In this document: positions 16,510 to 25,888 of the stretch, one piece after another
How the letters are laid out: every line of letters starts with the position of its first letter
How positions within the stretch are numbered: the stretch's first letter is position 1
Source of the DNA: Candidatus Babelota bacterium
GTDB lineage: Bacteria; Babelota; Babeliae; Babelales; Chromulinivoraceae
Direction: 5' to 3'
Length of the DNA: 44,327 nucleotides
Assembly: GCA_016183005.1 (NCBI GenBank)
Contig: JACPFN010000008.1
Location: forward strand, 75,016 to 119,342
Notes under the pieces: generated by a model
Seen by the model: the letters and a program-made list of their open reading frames with translations, nothing else
What the model was told of the DNA's origin: nothing
Database searches by the model: none
Made by a program: the position numbers and the translations under genes

Positions 16510-19086
16510 TTAATCTTTTACAAGAGTTTTGTCTTCAGAGTTTAAACTTCCTGTAGTAGAATGATTTTCTACTGCAACAACATTCTTATTAGAACTTAAA
16601 GGAGAATCTTTACGATTGGATACTTTTTTCATAATAATTTTAATATCATCAATATGATTTTCAAAGGAATCTGAAGCTTTAGACATTAAATTATTTATAT
16701 TTGATTCTGTATATTTAAAATTTGCAGTTATAAATGGCGGTTTACTTGTATCCACGTTAGTAGAGAAATAAATTAATGTTGGCTGTGTACTATTATAGGA
16801 TGTATCACGAGGATCATTAAATACAGTCATTGGATATTTCCCCTTTAGTAATTCTTCTTTTTTAACATTACTCATCGAAGGAACATGAATATTTTTACGT
16901 TTAAAATATTTATCAGCAGATTGAAGCGCTTGAACATTTCCCGGAGCTGCATCATATATAATCACAATATCAACAGCTCGCTCTTCATTATCAAGAACTA
17001 ATGGTAATGGAATATTAAACGCTGATGCACCATCGAATAATTCAATTAAATCGCTATCTTTTAAGTAACTATTACTCATTCCTTTAGAAAAATTTGCAAA
17101 TTGAGCATGCATTCTACTATCACGCTTACTTCTTGTCGTTTCAGCTATATTTTCTTCAAGAATTTTTTTAACCCATTCTGAAATCGGAATAGTCACCTCT
17201 TGTCCCATTACATCAATTTTAGGATCCTTTAATCCCTTATTTACAAGGTCATTAAGAGAAAGAGAAAAGAAAGAACCACAAACACCTAAATAAAAACTTA
17301 GAGGATATTCTGGACAAGCTAATTCAGAAACAATATCTCCCTGATTAAATATAGAACCAAAATATTTTATAGGAATATATCCCAACACCTTACTACCCGC
17401 TTCGAACAATCCAATTTCAAACCATTCATATAAGGATCCTATATCTTGGTTTGATAATTTATCCAAATTCGATTTTGCAGCAAATGCCGCTGAACATAAT
17501 GGAAGAGGTAATTTTGCATCGATCGCTAGCGCGCTAACATCTGATAAAACACAATTTAATTTAGAATCCTTTGCTTGATTAAGGGCATAATTACCAACTA
17601 ATGCACCCCAAAGATTAACTGCAGAAATCGGTTGCTCAAAACTAAAACGCTCAACCATTTGATTTGCAAAATCTTTTTGAGCCCCACCTTTAAGCATCGG
17701 AACCGAATATATCCCATTTTTTAATGGATCAAGCATAGATTTATCGCTTAACGTAGCAATAAAATTATCTTTAATGTCCGTCAAAGACTCTTTATAACTA
17801 TCTGTTTTTATTAATCCTTTAGCAAACAAATAAAACCAAGGAGCAATAGTCCATGTAGATCCAGAAAGTCCAACCATATAGGTTGTAGCTTGTAAAATAT
17901 TATATTTTGCAGCTGCCATAAATATGCCCAAAGTCCCAATCATAGCCCGATTACCACCGCCACTACAGCAAAATGCTATACGCAATGGTTTATTAATACC
18001 AAAATTTTTCTGTAAAACTTCCTGAACAACCACAGAACGCTTTTTCAAATATTCTCGTTCTTGACTACATAACCCCTTACCTGTTCTAACGGAAACACTC
18101 TCTGATACCTTAACTGGATTTTTCCATCTAACAACCTTGCGAAGTACAGAAAGAGCAGGATCATTATAAGGATTTCCAGATTCCCAAAACGCTATCCCTC
18201 TTCCTTTAAGCTTATCTGTTAATCCAGCCAATTTTTCTTTCAAAACAGGATTTATTTTTCCAAGCTGTTCTCGTAATCCTGCAAGTTTTTCAGATATCGC
18301 AGGAGAAATACCTTCAGATGCTAAAGCAGATAATTTTTTACCAACCTCAGAAGCAATTTCAGATCCAACTTCATTAATGAACTCTTGTGTTTGCTTTGCA
18401 ACCTCTTTACCTATTTGATCCTTTGCGGCAACCTTCAATTCTTTAAGATAAGAATTTCCAAAACCTTTAAGTTGGTCCCACCAATCTTTATTTACTACTT
18501 TTTCATTAGCCTTTAATTGCTTTTCATAAAGTAATTGTGCATGACGCTCAGATTCAAAAAAACCATGCTTAATTTCTAAGCTTAATTTTTTATCTATATC
18601 TTCGGATGTTAAATCCAAAATCATCTTTTGCGCAATCACCAAAGATTCTTCTACTATGTGATTAATTCCACTAACAAATACTAATTGAGAAGCGGTCAAG
18701 CTAGATCCATAAGAAGAATTTGATTCTTGTTGCTGTAAAAACAAGAAATAATCTGAAATTATTTGATCAGCCAATATTTTTACTTGATATCGAAATCCTA
18801 TTACCGCATCATCTAAAAAAGAGACAAAATCTTTGGTGTTTTTAGCTGAATAAGATTCTAAATCATTAATCCTTTCAGATATTTTTGCCAAAAGCTGATC
18901 CTGTAACACTTGAATTTGTTTTTGAAAATCTTGATATAATTCTTTAACTTCTGGAACTAACACTTTTTCAATATTTCCAATTTCATCAACATCATTTTTT
19001 TTAACTTCAAGCACACTTGTTACTATAAAGTTATAATCAAAGATTAATAAAATGCTCAACATATATAGCAATTTAACATATTTCAT
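16510..19086 (-). CDS. Exported phospholipase A2 of the eukaryotic cytosolic PLA2 (group IV) type
   Basis: This patatin-fold lipase cleaves acyl esters of phospholipids. The motifs match group IV cPLA2 rather than ordinary bacterial patatins: SGGGNRAM (oxyanion/arginine site, R380), GLSGSTW (nucleophile S408), EIGLFEAG to IKYFGSIFNQG (a cPLA2-type block), and FDGASAFNIPLPL (catalytic D685). The ATG at 19086 is preferred, giving 858 residues, because AAAAAGGAG precedes it and a signal peptide begins there. An upstream in-frame ATG at 19149 lacks both. Residues of about 40-310 are helical and amphipathic, with a repeated EKLAGL unit. No C2 domain is evident. The 67-base gap to the repeat protein suggests co-transcription. 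Confidence 0.88.
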   Translation of the reverse strand: MKYVKLLYMLSILLIFDYNFIVTSVLEVKKNDVDEIGNIEKVLVPEVKELYQDFQKQIQVLQDQLLAKISERINDLESYSAKNTKDFVSFLDDAVIGFRYQVKILADQIISDYFLFLQQQESNSSYGSSLTASQLVFVSGINHIVEESLVIAQKMILDLTSEDIDKKLSLEIKHGFFESERHAQLLYEKQLKANEKVVNKDWWDQLKGFGNSYLKELKVAAKDQIGKEVAKQTQEFINEVGSEIASEVGKKLSALASEGISPAISEKLAGLREQLGKINPVLKEKLAGLTDKLKGRGIAFWESGNPYNDPALSVLRKVVRWKNPVKVSESVSVRTGKGLCSQEREYLKKRSVVVQEVLQKNFGINKPLRIAFCCSGGGNRAMIGTLGIFMAAAKYNILQATTYMVGLSGSTWTIAPWFYLFAKGLIKTDSYKESLTDIKDNFIATLSDKSMLDPLKNGIYSVPMLKGGAQKDFANQMVERFSFEQPISAVNLWGALVGNYALNQAKDSKLNCVLSDVSALAIDAKLPLPLCSAAFAAKSNLDKLSNQDIGSLYEWFEIGLFEAGSKVLGYIPIKYFGSIFNQGDIVSELACPEYPLSFYLGVCGSFFSLSLNDLVNKGLKDPKIDVMGQEVTIPISEWVKKILEENIAETTRSKRDSRMHAQFANFSKGMSNSYLKDSDLIELFDGASAFNIPLPLVLDNEERAVDIVIIYDAAPGNVQALQSADKYFKRKNIHVPSMSNVKKEELLKGKYPMTVFNDPRDTSYNSTQPTLIYFSTNVDTSKPPFITANFKYTESNINNLMSKASDSFENHIDDIKIIMKKVSNRKDSPLSSNKNVVAVENHSTTGSLNSEDKTLVKD

Positions 19087-19233
19087 AATACTCCTTTTTG
19101 TATAACAACTACTTCTATTACCATAAATCAATAAATTAAAAAAATCCAAACAGATTTTTTATAGAAAAAAAAATATATATTGATAACATAATCAACACTA
19201 TATCTTCAACAATTTTTAAAAAAGGATTTTTCT

Positions 19234-19884
19234 ATGATACTGAAAAAAATTACTCTGTTCTTAATTATTCTTGCAACAGTAAATTTCAAAAATGATATAA
19301 AAGCTTTATCAAATAATTCTTATGCAGAATGCTATAAAGGTAAAGATGGTGAATGTCGTTATTTAGAATTTTATTTTATTGAACAAGTCAAAAACCAACT
19401 CAATGAACATGTAAAAAAAGCTCGTGCTACACTTTTAACTACCATTGCATCCATCATTCTATGTAATGAATATTTTAAAAAAGATATAAACAAAATAATT
19501 AATTATCCTCTTTTGAATCCTCAAATGGATCTTGCTCCTATTGCTTCTGCCAGCCTTCTTGCATTTATAGGATTTGATATGTACACATCATTCAAAGAAG
19601 CAGAAATTAAACATGATATTCTTATAGAATTCTTAACAAACTGGGAATTCCATAAACAATATATTCCAATTTCTTTAATTCCAGCATTTGAAGAACTCGT
19701 AACAGCATTTAATGCCGCACAAAATAAAAGATTTTCTCCAAAAGAAGTATTTGCTATATTTGAAGTTATCCAACATATTCTTGAACATGAATTTCCTGAA
19801 CGCTATAAAAAAGAAAATAAAAAGAATGAAGATACATTGGGATTATTCAAAACAATTACCGACATTGGCAAAAATTTAAGATAA
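19234..19884 (+). CDS. Exported or membrane protein of unknown function
   Basis: I do not recognise this 216-residue protein. It has a signal-peptide-like N-terminus (about 1-25), two cysteines soon after (CYKGKDGEC), and two moderately hydrophobic segments (about 65-80 and 108-125) that could be membrane helices. A helical, charged C-terminal half follows. AAAAGGA precedes the ATG. It is divergent from the phospholipase gene, 147 bases from that gene's start, and followed by two hairpins. Its place next to the exported hydrolases suggests the same compartment, but nothing in the sequence gives a function. Confidence 0.72.
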   Translation: MILKKITLFLIILATVNFKNDIKALSNNSYAECYKGKDGECRYLEFYFIEQVKNQLNEHVKKARATLLTTIASIILCNEYFKKDINKIINYPLLNPQMDLAPIASASLLAFIGFDMYTSFKEAEIKHDILIEFLTNWEFHKQYIPISLIPAFEELVTAFNAAQNKRFSPKEVFAIFEVIQHILEHEFPERYKKENKKNEDTLGLFKTITDIGKNLR

Positions 19885-19952
19885 AGCACACTACAACCTT
19901 ACAACAGGGATCAAAATACCCAAATTAAATTCAAACATTTAATATTAAACGG

Positions 19953-19976
19953 ACCACGGCTTAAAAGCCATGTGGT
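19953..19976 (+). terminator. GC-rich hairpin after the 19234 gene
   Basis: ACCACGGCT pairs with AGCC-AT-GTGGT around a TAAA loop, with a two-base bulge. The T-run after it is weak (ATTTCT). It may be a first terminator or a transcript-end protector ahead of the stronger hairpin at 20003-20033. Confidence 0.4.
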
Positions 19977-20002
19977 ATTTCTCGACTGCTTAATAAAAAT
20001 TA

Positions 20003-20033
20003 AAAAGAGACGGCAAAATTTACCGTCTCTTTT
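20003..20033. terminator. Bidirectional intrinsic terminator between the 19234 gene and lysS
   Basis: AAAAGAGACGG pairs with CCGTCTCTTTT, a perfect 11-bp stem with a 9-nt loop. T-runs lie on both strands and the converging genes end on either side. Confidence 0.88.
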
Positions 20034-20043
20034 GTCTTATGAT

Positions 20044-21546
20044 TTATTTTTTCTTAAGTGTTGGAAATAAGATTACATCTTTAATCGATGTTGTTCCAGT
20101 TAAAAGCATAACAAAACGATCAATTCCTATTCCAAATCCAACCGTAGGTGGTAATGCATGTTCAAGTGCCAAAATAAAATCTGCATCAAATGCATGTGCT
20201 TCAACATCCCCAGCTTCACGCGCTGCTACCTGGCCATGGAATCGTTCTGCTTGATCAAAAGGATCATTAAGCTCATCAAATAAATTTGCAAGTTCAAGAC
20301 CTGCAACAAAAAGTTCTGCCCTGGCAGCAAGCCCTGAATTATTTGAATCTCGTTTTGCAAGTGGCGAAACTTCTATCGGAAAACCTGTAATAAATGTTGG
20401 ATTAATCAACTCTTTTTCAACTGTTTCAGAGAATAATAAATATATTTTCTCTTCTAAAGACATTCCTGTTTTTGGCAATTTAATAGAATATTTATTTAAA
20501 AGCTCATCTATCTTTGCTTCATGAAATAAATCTTTATCCGTCAAATTATGCACAGACTTTACGGCATCATACAGACTCATACGCACAAAAGATTTAGAAA
20601 AATCAAGTTCATATGATCCAAAATTAACTACCGAATTCAACTGTACCTTTTTAATAACAAAACGAACTAACTCTTCAATCAAATTCATTGCATAATCTAC
20701 ATCCTGGTGCGCAGTATAACATTCAAGCATAGTAAATTCAGGATTATGCTTCGTAGAAATACCTTCATTTCTAAAATTTCTATTAACCTCAAAAACTCGA
20801 TCTAAACCACCAACAACCAACCGCTTAAGATACAACTCTGGCGCAATACGAAGATAAAAGTCTTGCCCTAAAGCATTATGATGCGTAACAAATGGTTTTG
20901 CGGCAGCTCCTCCAGCAATCGGATGAAGCATTGGTGTTTCAACCTCAAGGTACTCTTTATTCGTTAAAAATTCACGAACAGCCTGTACCATTTGAGAGCG
21001 CTGTATTAATAATTTTTTACTATCTTGATTACAAATAAGATCTAAATAACGCTGACGATAACGAACCTCAACATCTGAAAGACCATGAAATTTTTCAGGA
21101 AGTGGATGTAAACATTTACTTTGTAAAATATATCCAAACGCCTTTAATGATATTTCCCCACGTTGAGTTTTAAATAATATTCCCCTGACCCAAACAATAT
21201 CACCAATATCTACAAATTTTTCAAAGTGCCTAAATGAAACATCACCAATCAAATCTTGCTTGATATAAACTTGAATCTTTTCAGAATCATCCTGAAGGTG
21301 TATAAATGCAGCCTTACCGTGTAAACGAATACTCATAACACGACCGACTAATTGATACTCAACTTCATCACCCTCTTTATAATTTTTAAGAATATCTGCT
21401 GCATGAGCATTCTGATATCTGACCTTAGGCCATGCATCAATTCCTGCTTCTTTCATCTCTTTTACTTTTTGAACACGAACCTGATGCTCTTCTGAAATAT
21501 GTCCTAAATAATCCTGCAAAATAGTATCTTTTGGTTTAGATTCCAT
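20044..21546 (-). CDS. lysS: Lysyl-tRNA synthetase, class II
   Basis: LysRS charges tRNA-Lys in the cytoplasm. The 500-residue length is standard. The N-terminal OB anticodon-binding domain includes VGRVMSIRLHGKAAFIHLQD. Class II motifs follow: a motif 1 region around LEVETPMLHPIAGGAAAKPF, motif 2 with FRNEGISTKHNPEFTMLE, and motif 3 with GFGIGIDRFVMLLT. AGGAA lies about 13 bases before the ATG. The gene stands alone on the minus strand, preceded by a long AT-rich gap and closed by a strong terminator. Confidence 0.98.
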   Translation of the reverse strand: MESKPKDTILQDYLGHISEEHQVRVQKVKEMKEAGIDAWPKVRYQNAHAADILKNYKEGDEVEYQLVGRVMSIRLHGKAAFIHLQDDSEKIQVYIKQDLIGDVSFRHFEKFVDIGDIVWVRGILFKTQRGEISLKAFGYILQSKCLHPLPEKFHGLSDVEVRYRQRYLDLICNQDSKKLLIQRSQMVQAVREFLTNKEYLEVETPMLHPIAGGAAAKPFVTHHNALGQDFYLRIAPELYLKRLVVGGLDRVFEVNRNFRNEGISTKHNPEFTMLECYTAHQDVDYAMNLIEELVRFVIKKVQLNSVVNFGSYELDFSKSFVRMSLYDAVKSVHNLTDKDLFHEAKIDELLNKYSIKLPKTGMSLEEKIYLLFSETVEKELINPTFITGFPIEVSPLAKRDSNNSGLAARAELFVAGLELANLFDELNDPFDQAERFHGQVAAREAGDVEAHAFDADFILALEHALPPTVGFGIGIDRFVMLLTGTTSIKDVILFPTLKKK

Positions 21547-21940
21547 TATTCATTATTCCTATAACAAAGGTCTTATAAAGCAAAGCCAAAATATCTCTAA
21601 TTCGTTAATCCAGTTTACATATCCAAAATATCAAGCAAAGCTTTAACAAGTAACCCTCAATGATTAAATTAATATTATCATATATTTATATAGCATAGCA
21701 GAAGCCAAATATTTACCTAGATTAAGGCATTAAAACAACTTAAAAAGTATTAAATTCAACGAACCTTGATAATATCAATAATATAATTATTTACCTGTAT
21801 TTAAATTTTAAAATACTAAACTTTAATGTTTATTCTTAAGATTCTAATTTATAAAAAACTACGACCCTATTAATCTAATACCACAAACAATATTAAAGAA
21901 ATTATTAAATTTAAATTTAATCTACTTATATGACTATTTT
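21547..21940. other. AT-rich gap upstream of lysS
   Basis: These 394 bases of very AT-rich DNA lie between lysS and the endonuclease Q gene, both on the minus strand. I see no RNA gene or ORF with a ribosome site. There are short palindromes such as TTGATAATATCAA (about 21769-21781) and ATTAAATTTAAATTTAAT near 21905. No convincing terminator for the upstream operon was found. Confidence 0.4.
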
Positions 21941-23191
21941 TTAAAAAATTTTACCGTATAAGCCATCATATCCTGGCTCAACTTGAACATTGCCGTTTCT
22001 AATACGATCAATAAACAGCGCCACATCCCTACCGGCAACTATTGCGATAGTTTCAATAGGTGCTTCAAGTAAAATATAAAATTCAGGACCTATTTCAACC
22101 AAAAGTCGATGATATTCCGCTATTAATTTTTTACTAGTTTGAGACAAACCCATTTTCTGCTCAAGAATATCAAGTAATGGTACAATTCTATAACATGCTC
22201 TTTGAAATTTTTTAGCTTGATCAATGCTGCGATCAGCAAGCTGCAATACTCGATTTAAAACACCAATGGTAAGAAGCTTGCCACACTTTGGACAAATACC
22301 ATTAAGCCTTTTGGTTTCATCAGGCATCAAGCAAACTTTACAAACACGATGACCATCCGCAAAATATTTACCTCGCTCGGGGAAAAATTCTATACCAGCC
22401 CGAAATCCACAAGGATCGTCTTTGCGCAACGCAGATACAATTGAATAGTAAGACATATCAATATTCATTAAATTAGCTTCTCGGCCCAAATTTTGAAGAC
22501 TATGGGCATCCGAATTGCATAATACAACGACCGAATCAAGCTGGCTAACCATAGCATTCATCATAAAATTAGAAGAGAGTCCTTTTTCAATAGCATAAAT
22601 ATAAGGCCTCAACTCACCAAAAGCATCATGTAATGAATTAAATCCCGATTTTGAACCGAACAAACCAAACCAAGGAGTCCAGATATGTGCCGGAATTAAC
22701 ATGCAATCGGACGATGCATCAAGAACAATTTTCAAAAGATCTTTAACATCAAGCCCCAAAATAGGTCGTCCATCATGAACTAAATTACCCACCTTGGCAA
22801 GCTCTTTGGTAATTTTTTCAACAGCAACAAAATTAGGCGCCAATAAAATACTATGAACCCTATAACATTTACCGTTCCTTTTAAAAATCGTACTGATTTC
22901 GCTAGTAAGCATAAATCTTTGCGTAACCCTACAGCTCATAGGTATCTGACTTGCTGCTTTTTGTAGTAAATCAGGTCGCAATTGCCACAGACCTCCATCA
23001 GTTTGCTCAAGCTGATCCTTCAATTCTTTTTGCCAGACTGGATGAGTGAAATCGCCTGTCCCCATAAGCCCAATTCCCTTAAGCTGACTCCAAACGGTAA
23101 GAGCTGGTAAATCCATAAATTTTGATGTAGCATGAGAATATTTTGAATGTATATGGAAATCTGTAATAATTTTTGGCATCTGATTAACCAA
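21941..23191 (-). CDS. Endonuclease Q-like PHP-domain DNA repair protein
   Basis: EndoQ nicks DNA 5' of deaminated bases (uracil, hypoxanthine, xanthine) and abasic sites. The 416-residue protein has the PHP metal-site motif [14 protein letters not shown] at the N-terminus and [10 protein letters not shown], then [17 protein letters not shown] and [17 protein letters not shown] zinc-finger module with CKVC and CPKC pairs and a C-terminal helical part follow. This order is that of archaeal EndoQ and its bacterial homologues, often annotated as UvrD-like or TIGR00375. The start overlaps the sodA stop by 8 bases, so translational coupling is likely. M1 and M5 are both possible starts. Confidence 0.88.
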   Translation of the reverse strand: MVNQMPKIITDFHIHSKYSHATSKFMDLPALTVWSQLKGIGLMGTGDFTHPVWQKELKDQLEQTDGGLWQLRPDLLQKAASQIPMSCRVTQRFMLTSEISTIFKRNGKCYRVHSILLAPNFVAVEKITKELAKVGNLVHDGRPILGLDVKDLLKIVLDASSDCMLIPAHIWTPWFGLFGSKSGFNSLHDAFGELRPYIYAIEKGLSSNFMMNAMVSQLDSVVVLCNSDAHSLQNLGREANLMNIDMSYYSIVSALRKDDPCGFRAGIEFFPERGKYFADGHRVCKVCLMPDETKRLNGICPKCGKLLTIGVLNRVLQLADRSIDQAKKFQRACYRIVPLLDILEQKMGLSQTSKKLIAEYHRLLVEIGPEFYILLEAPIETIAIVAGRDVALFIDRIRNGNVQVEPGYDGLYGKIF

Positions 23192-23792
23192 TCAATTGAC
23201 AATAGCGCTCTTCAACAAATTCCCAATTCACCACATTCCACCAGGCAACAATATAATCAGGTCTACGATTTTGATAGTTTAAATAATAGGCATGCTCCCA
23301 AACATCTAATCCTAAAAGAGGCATATCACCCACCATTAAAGGCGTATCTTGATTTGCTGTCGAATAAATCTTAAGTTCACCCTGCTTATCGACAACAAGC
23401 CATGCCCAACCACTACCAAATCGCGTTTTAGCAACATTTTCAAAGCTTTGTACAAACAACTCTCGTGAACCAAACCACTGAACTATTTTTTGTTCTAATT
23501 TACCATGAACAATCTTACTCTTAGGAGTCATGATTTTCCAAAACAAGGTATGATTATAATGCCCACCACCATGATTCTGAATAGCAATACGAATATCTTG
23601 TGGGACTAAATCTATATCGATTAATAATTTTTCTAAAGACCATGAGACTAATTCTGGATGTCCTTGTAAAGCTTTATTTAAATTATCAATGTAAGCTTGA
23701 TGATGTTTATTTAAATGAATTTCCATAGTGTGACTATCAATATAAGGAGCCAATGCATCATAAGCATAATCAAGCTTTGGTAATATGAACAT
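23184..23792 (-). CDS. sodA: Superoxide dismutase, Fe/Mn family, Mn-like
   Basis: This enzyme converts superoxide to oxygen and hydrogen peroxide. The 202 residues carry the four metal ligands His26, His81, Asp163 and His167 (in [11 protein letters not shown]). Gly77 in GGGHYNH and Gln148 in STANQDTPL match the Mn-specific pattern rather than the iron pattern, but cambialistic use cannot be excluded. No signal peptide is present, so it is cytoplasmic. AGGTGGA precedes the ATG. It sits between the ftsB-like gene (12-base gap) and endonuclease Q (8-base overlap), forming one minus-strand operon. Confidence 0.95.
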   Translation of the reverse strand: MFILPKLDYAYDALAPYIDSHTMEIHLNKHHQAYIDNLNKALQGHPELVSWSLEKLLIDIDLVPQDIRIAIQNHGGGHYNHTLFWKIMTPKSKIVHGKLEQKIVQWFGSRELFVQSFENVAKTRFGSGWAWLVVDKQGELKIYSTANQDTPLMVGDMPLLGLDVWEHAYYLNYQNRRPDYIVAWWNVVNWEFVEERYCQLIG

Positions 23793-23804
23793 AATTATTC
23801 CACC

Positions 23805-24086
23805 TTAGTTTTTCAAAAAATAAATTTTTTCATGAGGTTTTTTCATCTTCAAGACTTCTCGAGCAATTTTTTCTTTTGCAAATTCTGATTTATGATATTC
23901 AATTAAACCGGTAAGTTTTTTATTTTCTTGACTCAAAAATATAATTTCATTTTGCATTACTTTTTTTTGAAAATAAATATCATGCAATGTTTTTATGCTT
24001 TTTGGACCAAAACAATATATCACAAAAAAAACTCCCACCTCAAACAATAAAAAGAATATAATCATTTTACGAATCAGAAAGGTCAT
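23805..24086 (-). CDS. FtsB/DivIC-like septum formation initiator
   Basis: This 93-residue bitopic protein has one membrane helix (about 8-27) and then a coiled coil (about 33-65). It ends with the family's hallmark C-terminal block, here AKEKIAREVLKMKKPHEKIY. FtsB and DivIC link FtsQ and FtsL in the division complex at the septum. AAAGGAG precedes the ATG with good spacing. It heads the operon ftsB-like, sodA, endonuclease Q, and a strong terminator separates it from the orphan cluster upstream. FtsB and DivIC cannot be told apart from this sequence. Confidence 0.85.
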   Translation of the reverse strand: MTFLIRKMIIFFLLFEVGVFFVIYCFGPKSIKTLHDIYFQKKVMQNEIIFLSQENKKLTGLIEYHKSEFAKEKIAREVLKMKKPHEKIYFLKN

Positions 24087-24136
24087 ACAATTCTCCTTTA
24101 CAATTTTTATAACCCTAGCAAAAAATAAATAAAAAA

Positions 24137-24164
24137 ATATCGAGCACTGTTACATGCTCGATAT
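24137..24164 (-). terminator. Intrinsic terminator of the exported-orphan cluster
   Basis: ATATCGAGCA and TGCTCGATAT form a perfect 10-bp stem with an 8-nt loop. On the minus strand it is followed by a long T-rich tail. It ends transcription from 24191 and isolates the ftsB-like operon. Confidence 0.88.
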
Positions 24165-24190
24165 GAGAACAATCTCTTTAGTATCTAAAA

Positions 24191-24709
24191 TTACTCTGCT
24201 TCTTCTTGCTCTTCTTCATCATCTATATCTTTATCCAAATCACTTTTTGCACTTTCTTCACCATCTTTAGATTCTGCTATATAATTATGTGCTGATTCAT
24301 TAGTCTCATCGGTAAAAATTTGTGTTCCAAAATATTTATTAAATATCTCTGGTTCTTCTTCGCTTAATCGAGACAAACCATGTTCTATTTGACTCAACCT
24401 CGCTAATGATTCATTACTCAGAAAATTATCGCTCACTTTAGGATTACGCAAAAAATCTCGTTCAGACGAAGCTAACTCAAAAACTTCTTTGGGTTCAACC
24501 TTCTTACCAGGAACAGGTACCCTCGCTGTAGTAGCCTTTTCTTCGTTACCTTGATCAACTCTATCAAAGTTAGGCTCTCGTGCAACATTAAAACCCCAAA
24601 CATCATTTTTCGTTGCTACCCCTCTCTGAGTCATATCACCAATACCCGTTACCGTAATAGCACTCGATGCAACCAATGCAAACAGTGAAACATATAATTT
24701 ATTTTTCAT
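24191..24709 (-). CDS. Exported acidic protein of unknown function (cluster member 1)
   Basis: I do not recognise this 172-residue protein. The ATG at 24709 (MKNKLYVSLFALVASS) is chosen because GGAGAG precedes it and the signal peptide begins there; an in-frame ATG 27 bases upstream lacks both. After the signal peptide (about 1-22) the chain is hydrophilic, with a helical part and an acidic tail rich in Glu and Asp. The stretch EEEPEIFNKYF resembles short C-terminal stretches in the neighbouring orphans at 25118 and 25851. It is last in a run of five exported orphans and is followed by a strong terminator. Confidence 0.75.
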   Translation of the reverse strand: MKNKLYVSLFALVASSAITVTGIGDMTQRGVATKNDVWGFNVAREPNFDRVDQGNEEKATTARVPVPGKKVEPKEVFELASSERDFLRNPKVSDNFLSNESLARLSQIEHGLSRLSEEEPEIFNKYFGTQIFTDETNESAHNYIAESKDGEESAKSDLDKDIDDEEEQEEAE

Positions 24710-24741
24710 AAAACTCTCCATTTTTATTGTTTTCAAAAATA

Positions 24742-25074
24742 TTAAACTACATTTCCTTTTTTATTTTTATTTTTTTCATGAACCACAGAACCCTTTATTA
24801 AAGTATTCAAATCTTCAACCTTAGCCTTAATTGGCTCTATTCTCTTCTTTGAAATTCTTGATACATTTTTACGAGCTTCATTTAAATCTTTTTTAAGTTG
24901 CTTAGCATCATTAAAAGAGATTCTTTCCGAAGCATTAGGCTCAGGTGTTACTGAGCTATTTCCATTGGATGATAAAGTTCTACCAATAACCTTAATAAAC
25001 CCATCTTGTTGAGAGAATGTATAATTACTTATTAAAATAACTACTAACAACTTTATATATATTTTTTTCTTCAT
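24742..25074 (-). CDS. Small exported protein of unknown function (cluster member 2)
   Basis: This 110-residue protein has a clear signal peptide (MKKKIYIKLLVVILISNYTF, about 1-21), then a polar, lysine-rich, mostly helical chain that could form a short coiled coil (about 52-90). There are no cysteines in the mature part and no domain I can name. The ribosome site, GTGAG, is modest. The neighbouring orphans start 43 bases upstream and 33 bases downstream on the same strand, so all may be one transcript. Function unknown. Confidence 0.7.
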   Translation of the reverse strand: MKKKIYIKLLVVILISNYTFSQQDGFIKVIGRTLSSNGNSSVTPEPNASERISFNDAKQLKKDLNEARKNVSRISKKRIEPIKAKVEDLNTLIKGSVVHEKNKNKKGNVV

Positions 25075-25117
25075 ATAAAACTCACTACTTAATAAAAATT
25101 AATCAATTTCCAGATAA

Positions 25118-25693
25118 TTACTCAGCAGAACCACGCATTATATCAGAATTTCTTTCATCTTCTGATATAGATTCCAATTCATAAACAATCAAAGGATATT
25201 TTTTAGACCACTCATCAATAACGTCACGTGATACAATTTTTTTAACATCCTTGTTAAAACTTCCTATTTGTTCACCCAATTCTCTTAAATACTCATCAAA
25301 TGATTTAGCGAATACAGGCTCTTGTACAATCGCAGACTTTTCTTCGAATAATTTTGATAAATCTTCTAAAATTTCTTCATCTGTTAAATGCGATTCTTGA
25401 TCATTTGCTATTTCATCAAAATTTGGCTTTTCAAATAATGCTTCTACACGCCCCAAGTCACCCTCTTGGGTATTAAAAACTGGAGATTTTGATGCTGTAT
25501 CCGTCCCCAAGAAATGCTCTTCCTTCAAAGTCGGAAATTCAGACTGTATTTTTGTTGCCACGGCTCTTTCATTTGAAGAATTTTCATCTAAACTAGGAAT
25601 AAACTGATCACCATGCATATCCGTTACCTTCATAACTGCATAATGAGCCACCAAAGCTAGTACAAATAATTTAAAATAACCACTACGATTCAT
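25118..25693 (-). CDS. Exported acidic protein of unknown function (cluster member 3)
   Basis: This 191-residue protein has a hydrophobic signal segment (about 6-21) and a long hydrophilic, acidic middle. Its C-terminal part, with WSKKYPLIVYELESI, resembles YEKFPKVFEEI in the orphan at 25851 and EEEPEIFNKYF at 24191. The ribosome site GGAGG is strong. No known domain is seen. The shared C-terminal pattern and position suggest a fast-evolving family of exported proteins, which is an inference from short similarities. Confidence 0.75.
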   Translation of the reverse strand: MNRSGYFKLFVLALVAHYAVMKVTDMHGDQFIPSLDENSSNERAVATKIQSEFPTLKEEHFLGTDTASKSPVFNTQEGDLGRVEALFEKPNFDEIANDQESHLTDEEILEDLSKLFEEKSAIVQEPVFAKSFDEYLRELGEQIGSFNKDVKKIVSRDVIDEWSKKYPLIVYELESISEDERNSDIMRGSAE

Positions 25694-25844
25694 TGTACCT
25701 CCACAATTAAAAACAATTTATATACTATAACCACTACACTTATATTCTGACATATTTAAACTACCACTCCATTTTAAATCACTTAAACTTCTACTTTCAT
25801 AATAATAAATCAAACCTTATTTAAAGACTAAACCATAAATAGAT

Positions 25845-25888
25845 AAATAATTATTCGATTTTATATAAATAATTATTCGATTTTATAT
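25845..25888. repeat. 22-bp perfect tandem duplication at the 3' end of an orphan gene
   Basis: Two adjacent copies of a 22-base unit (AAATAATTATTCGATTTTATAT) start at 25845 and 25867. They cover the last codons and stop of the 25851 gene. On the coding strand this gives the repeated NNYIKS and NNYLYK ending, so the duplication appears to have extended or re-shaped the C-terminus. Confidence 0.85.

Noticed and set aside
19087-19149. Upstream N-terminal extension of the phospholipase
   Set aside because: The ATG at 19149 has no ribosome site, while the ATG at 19086 has AAAAAGGAG and begins a signal peptide.
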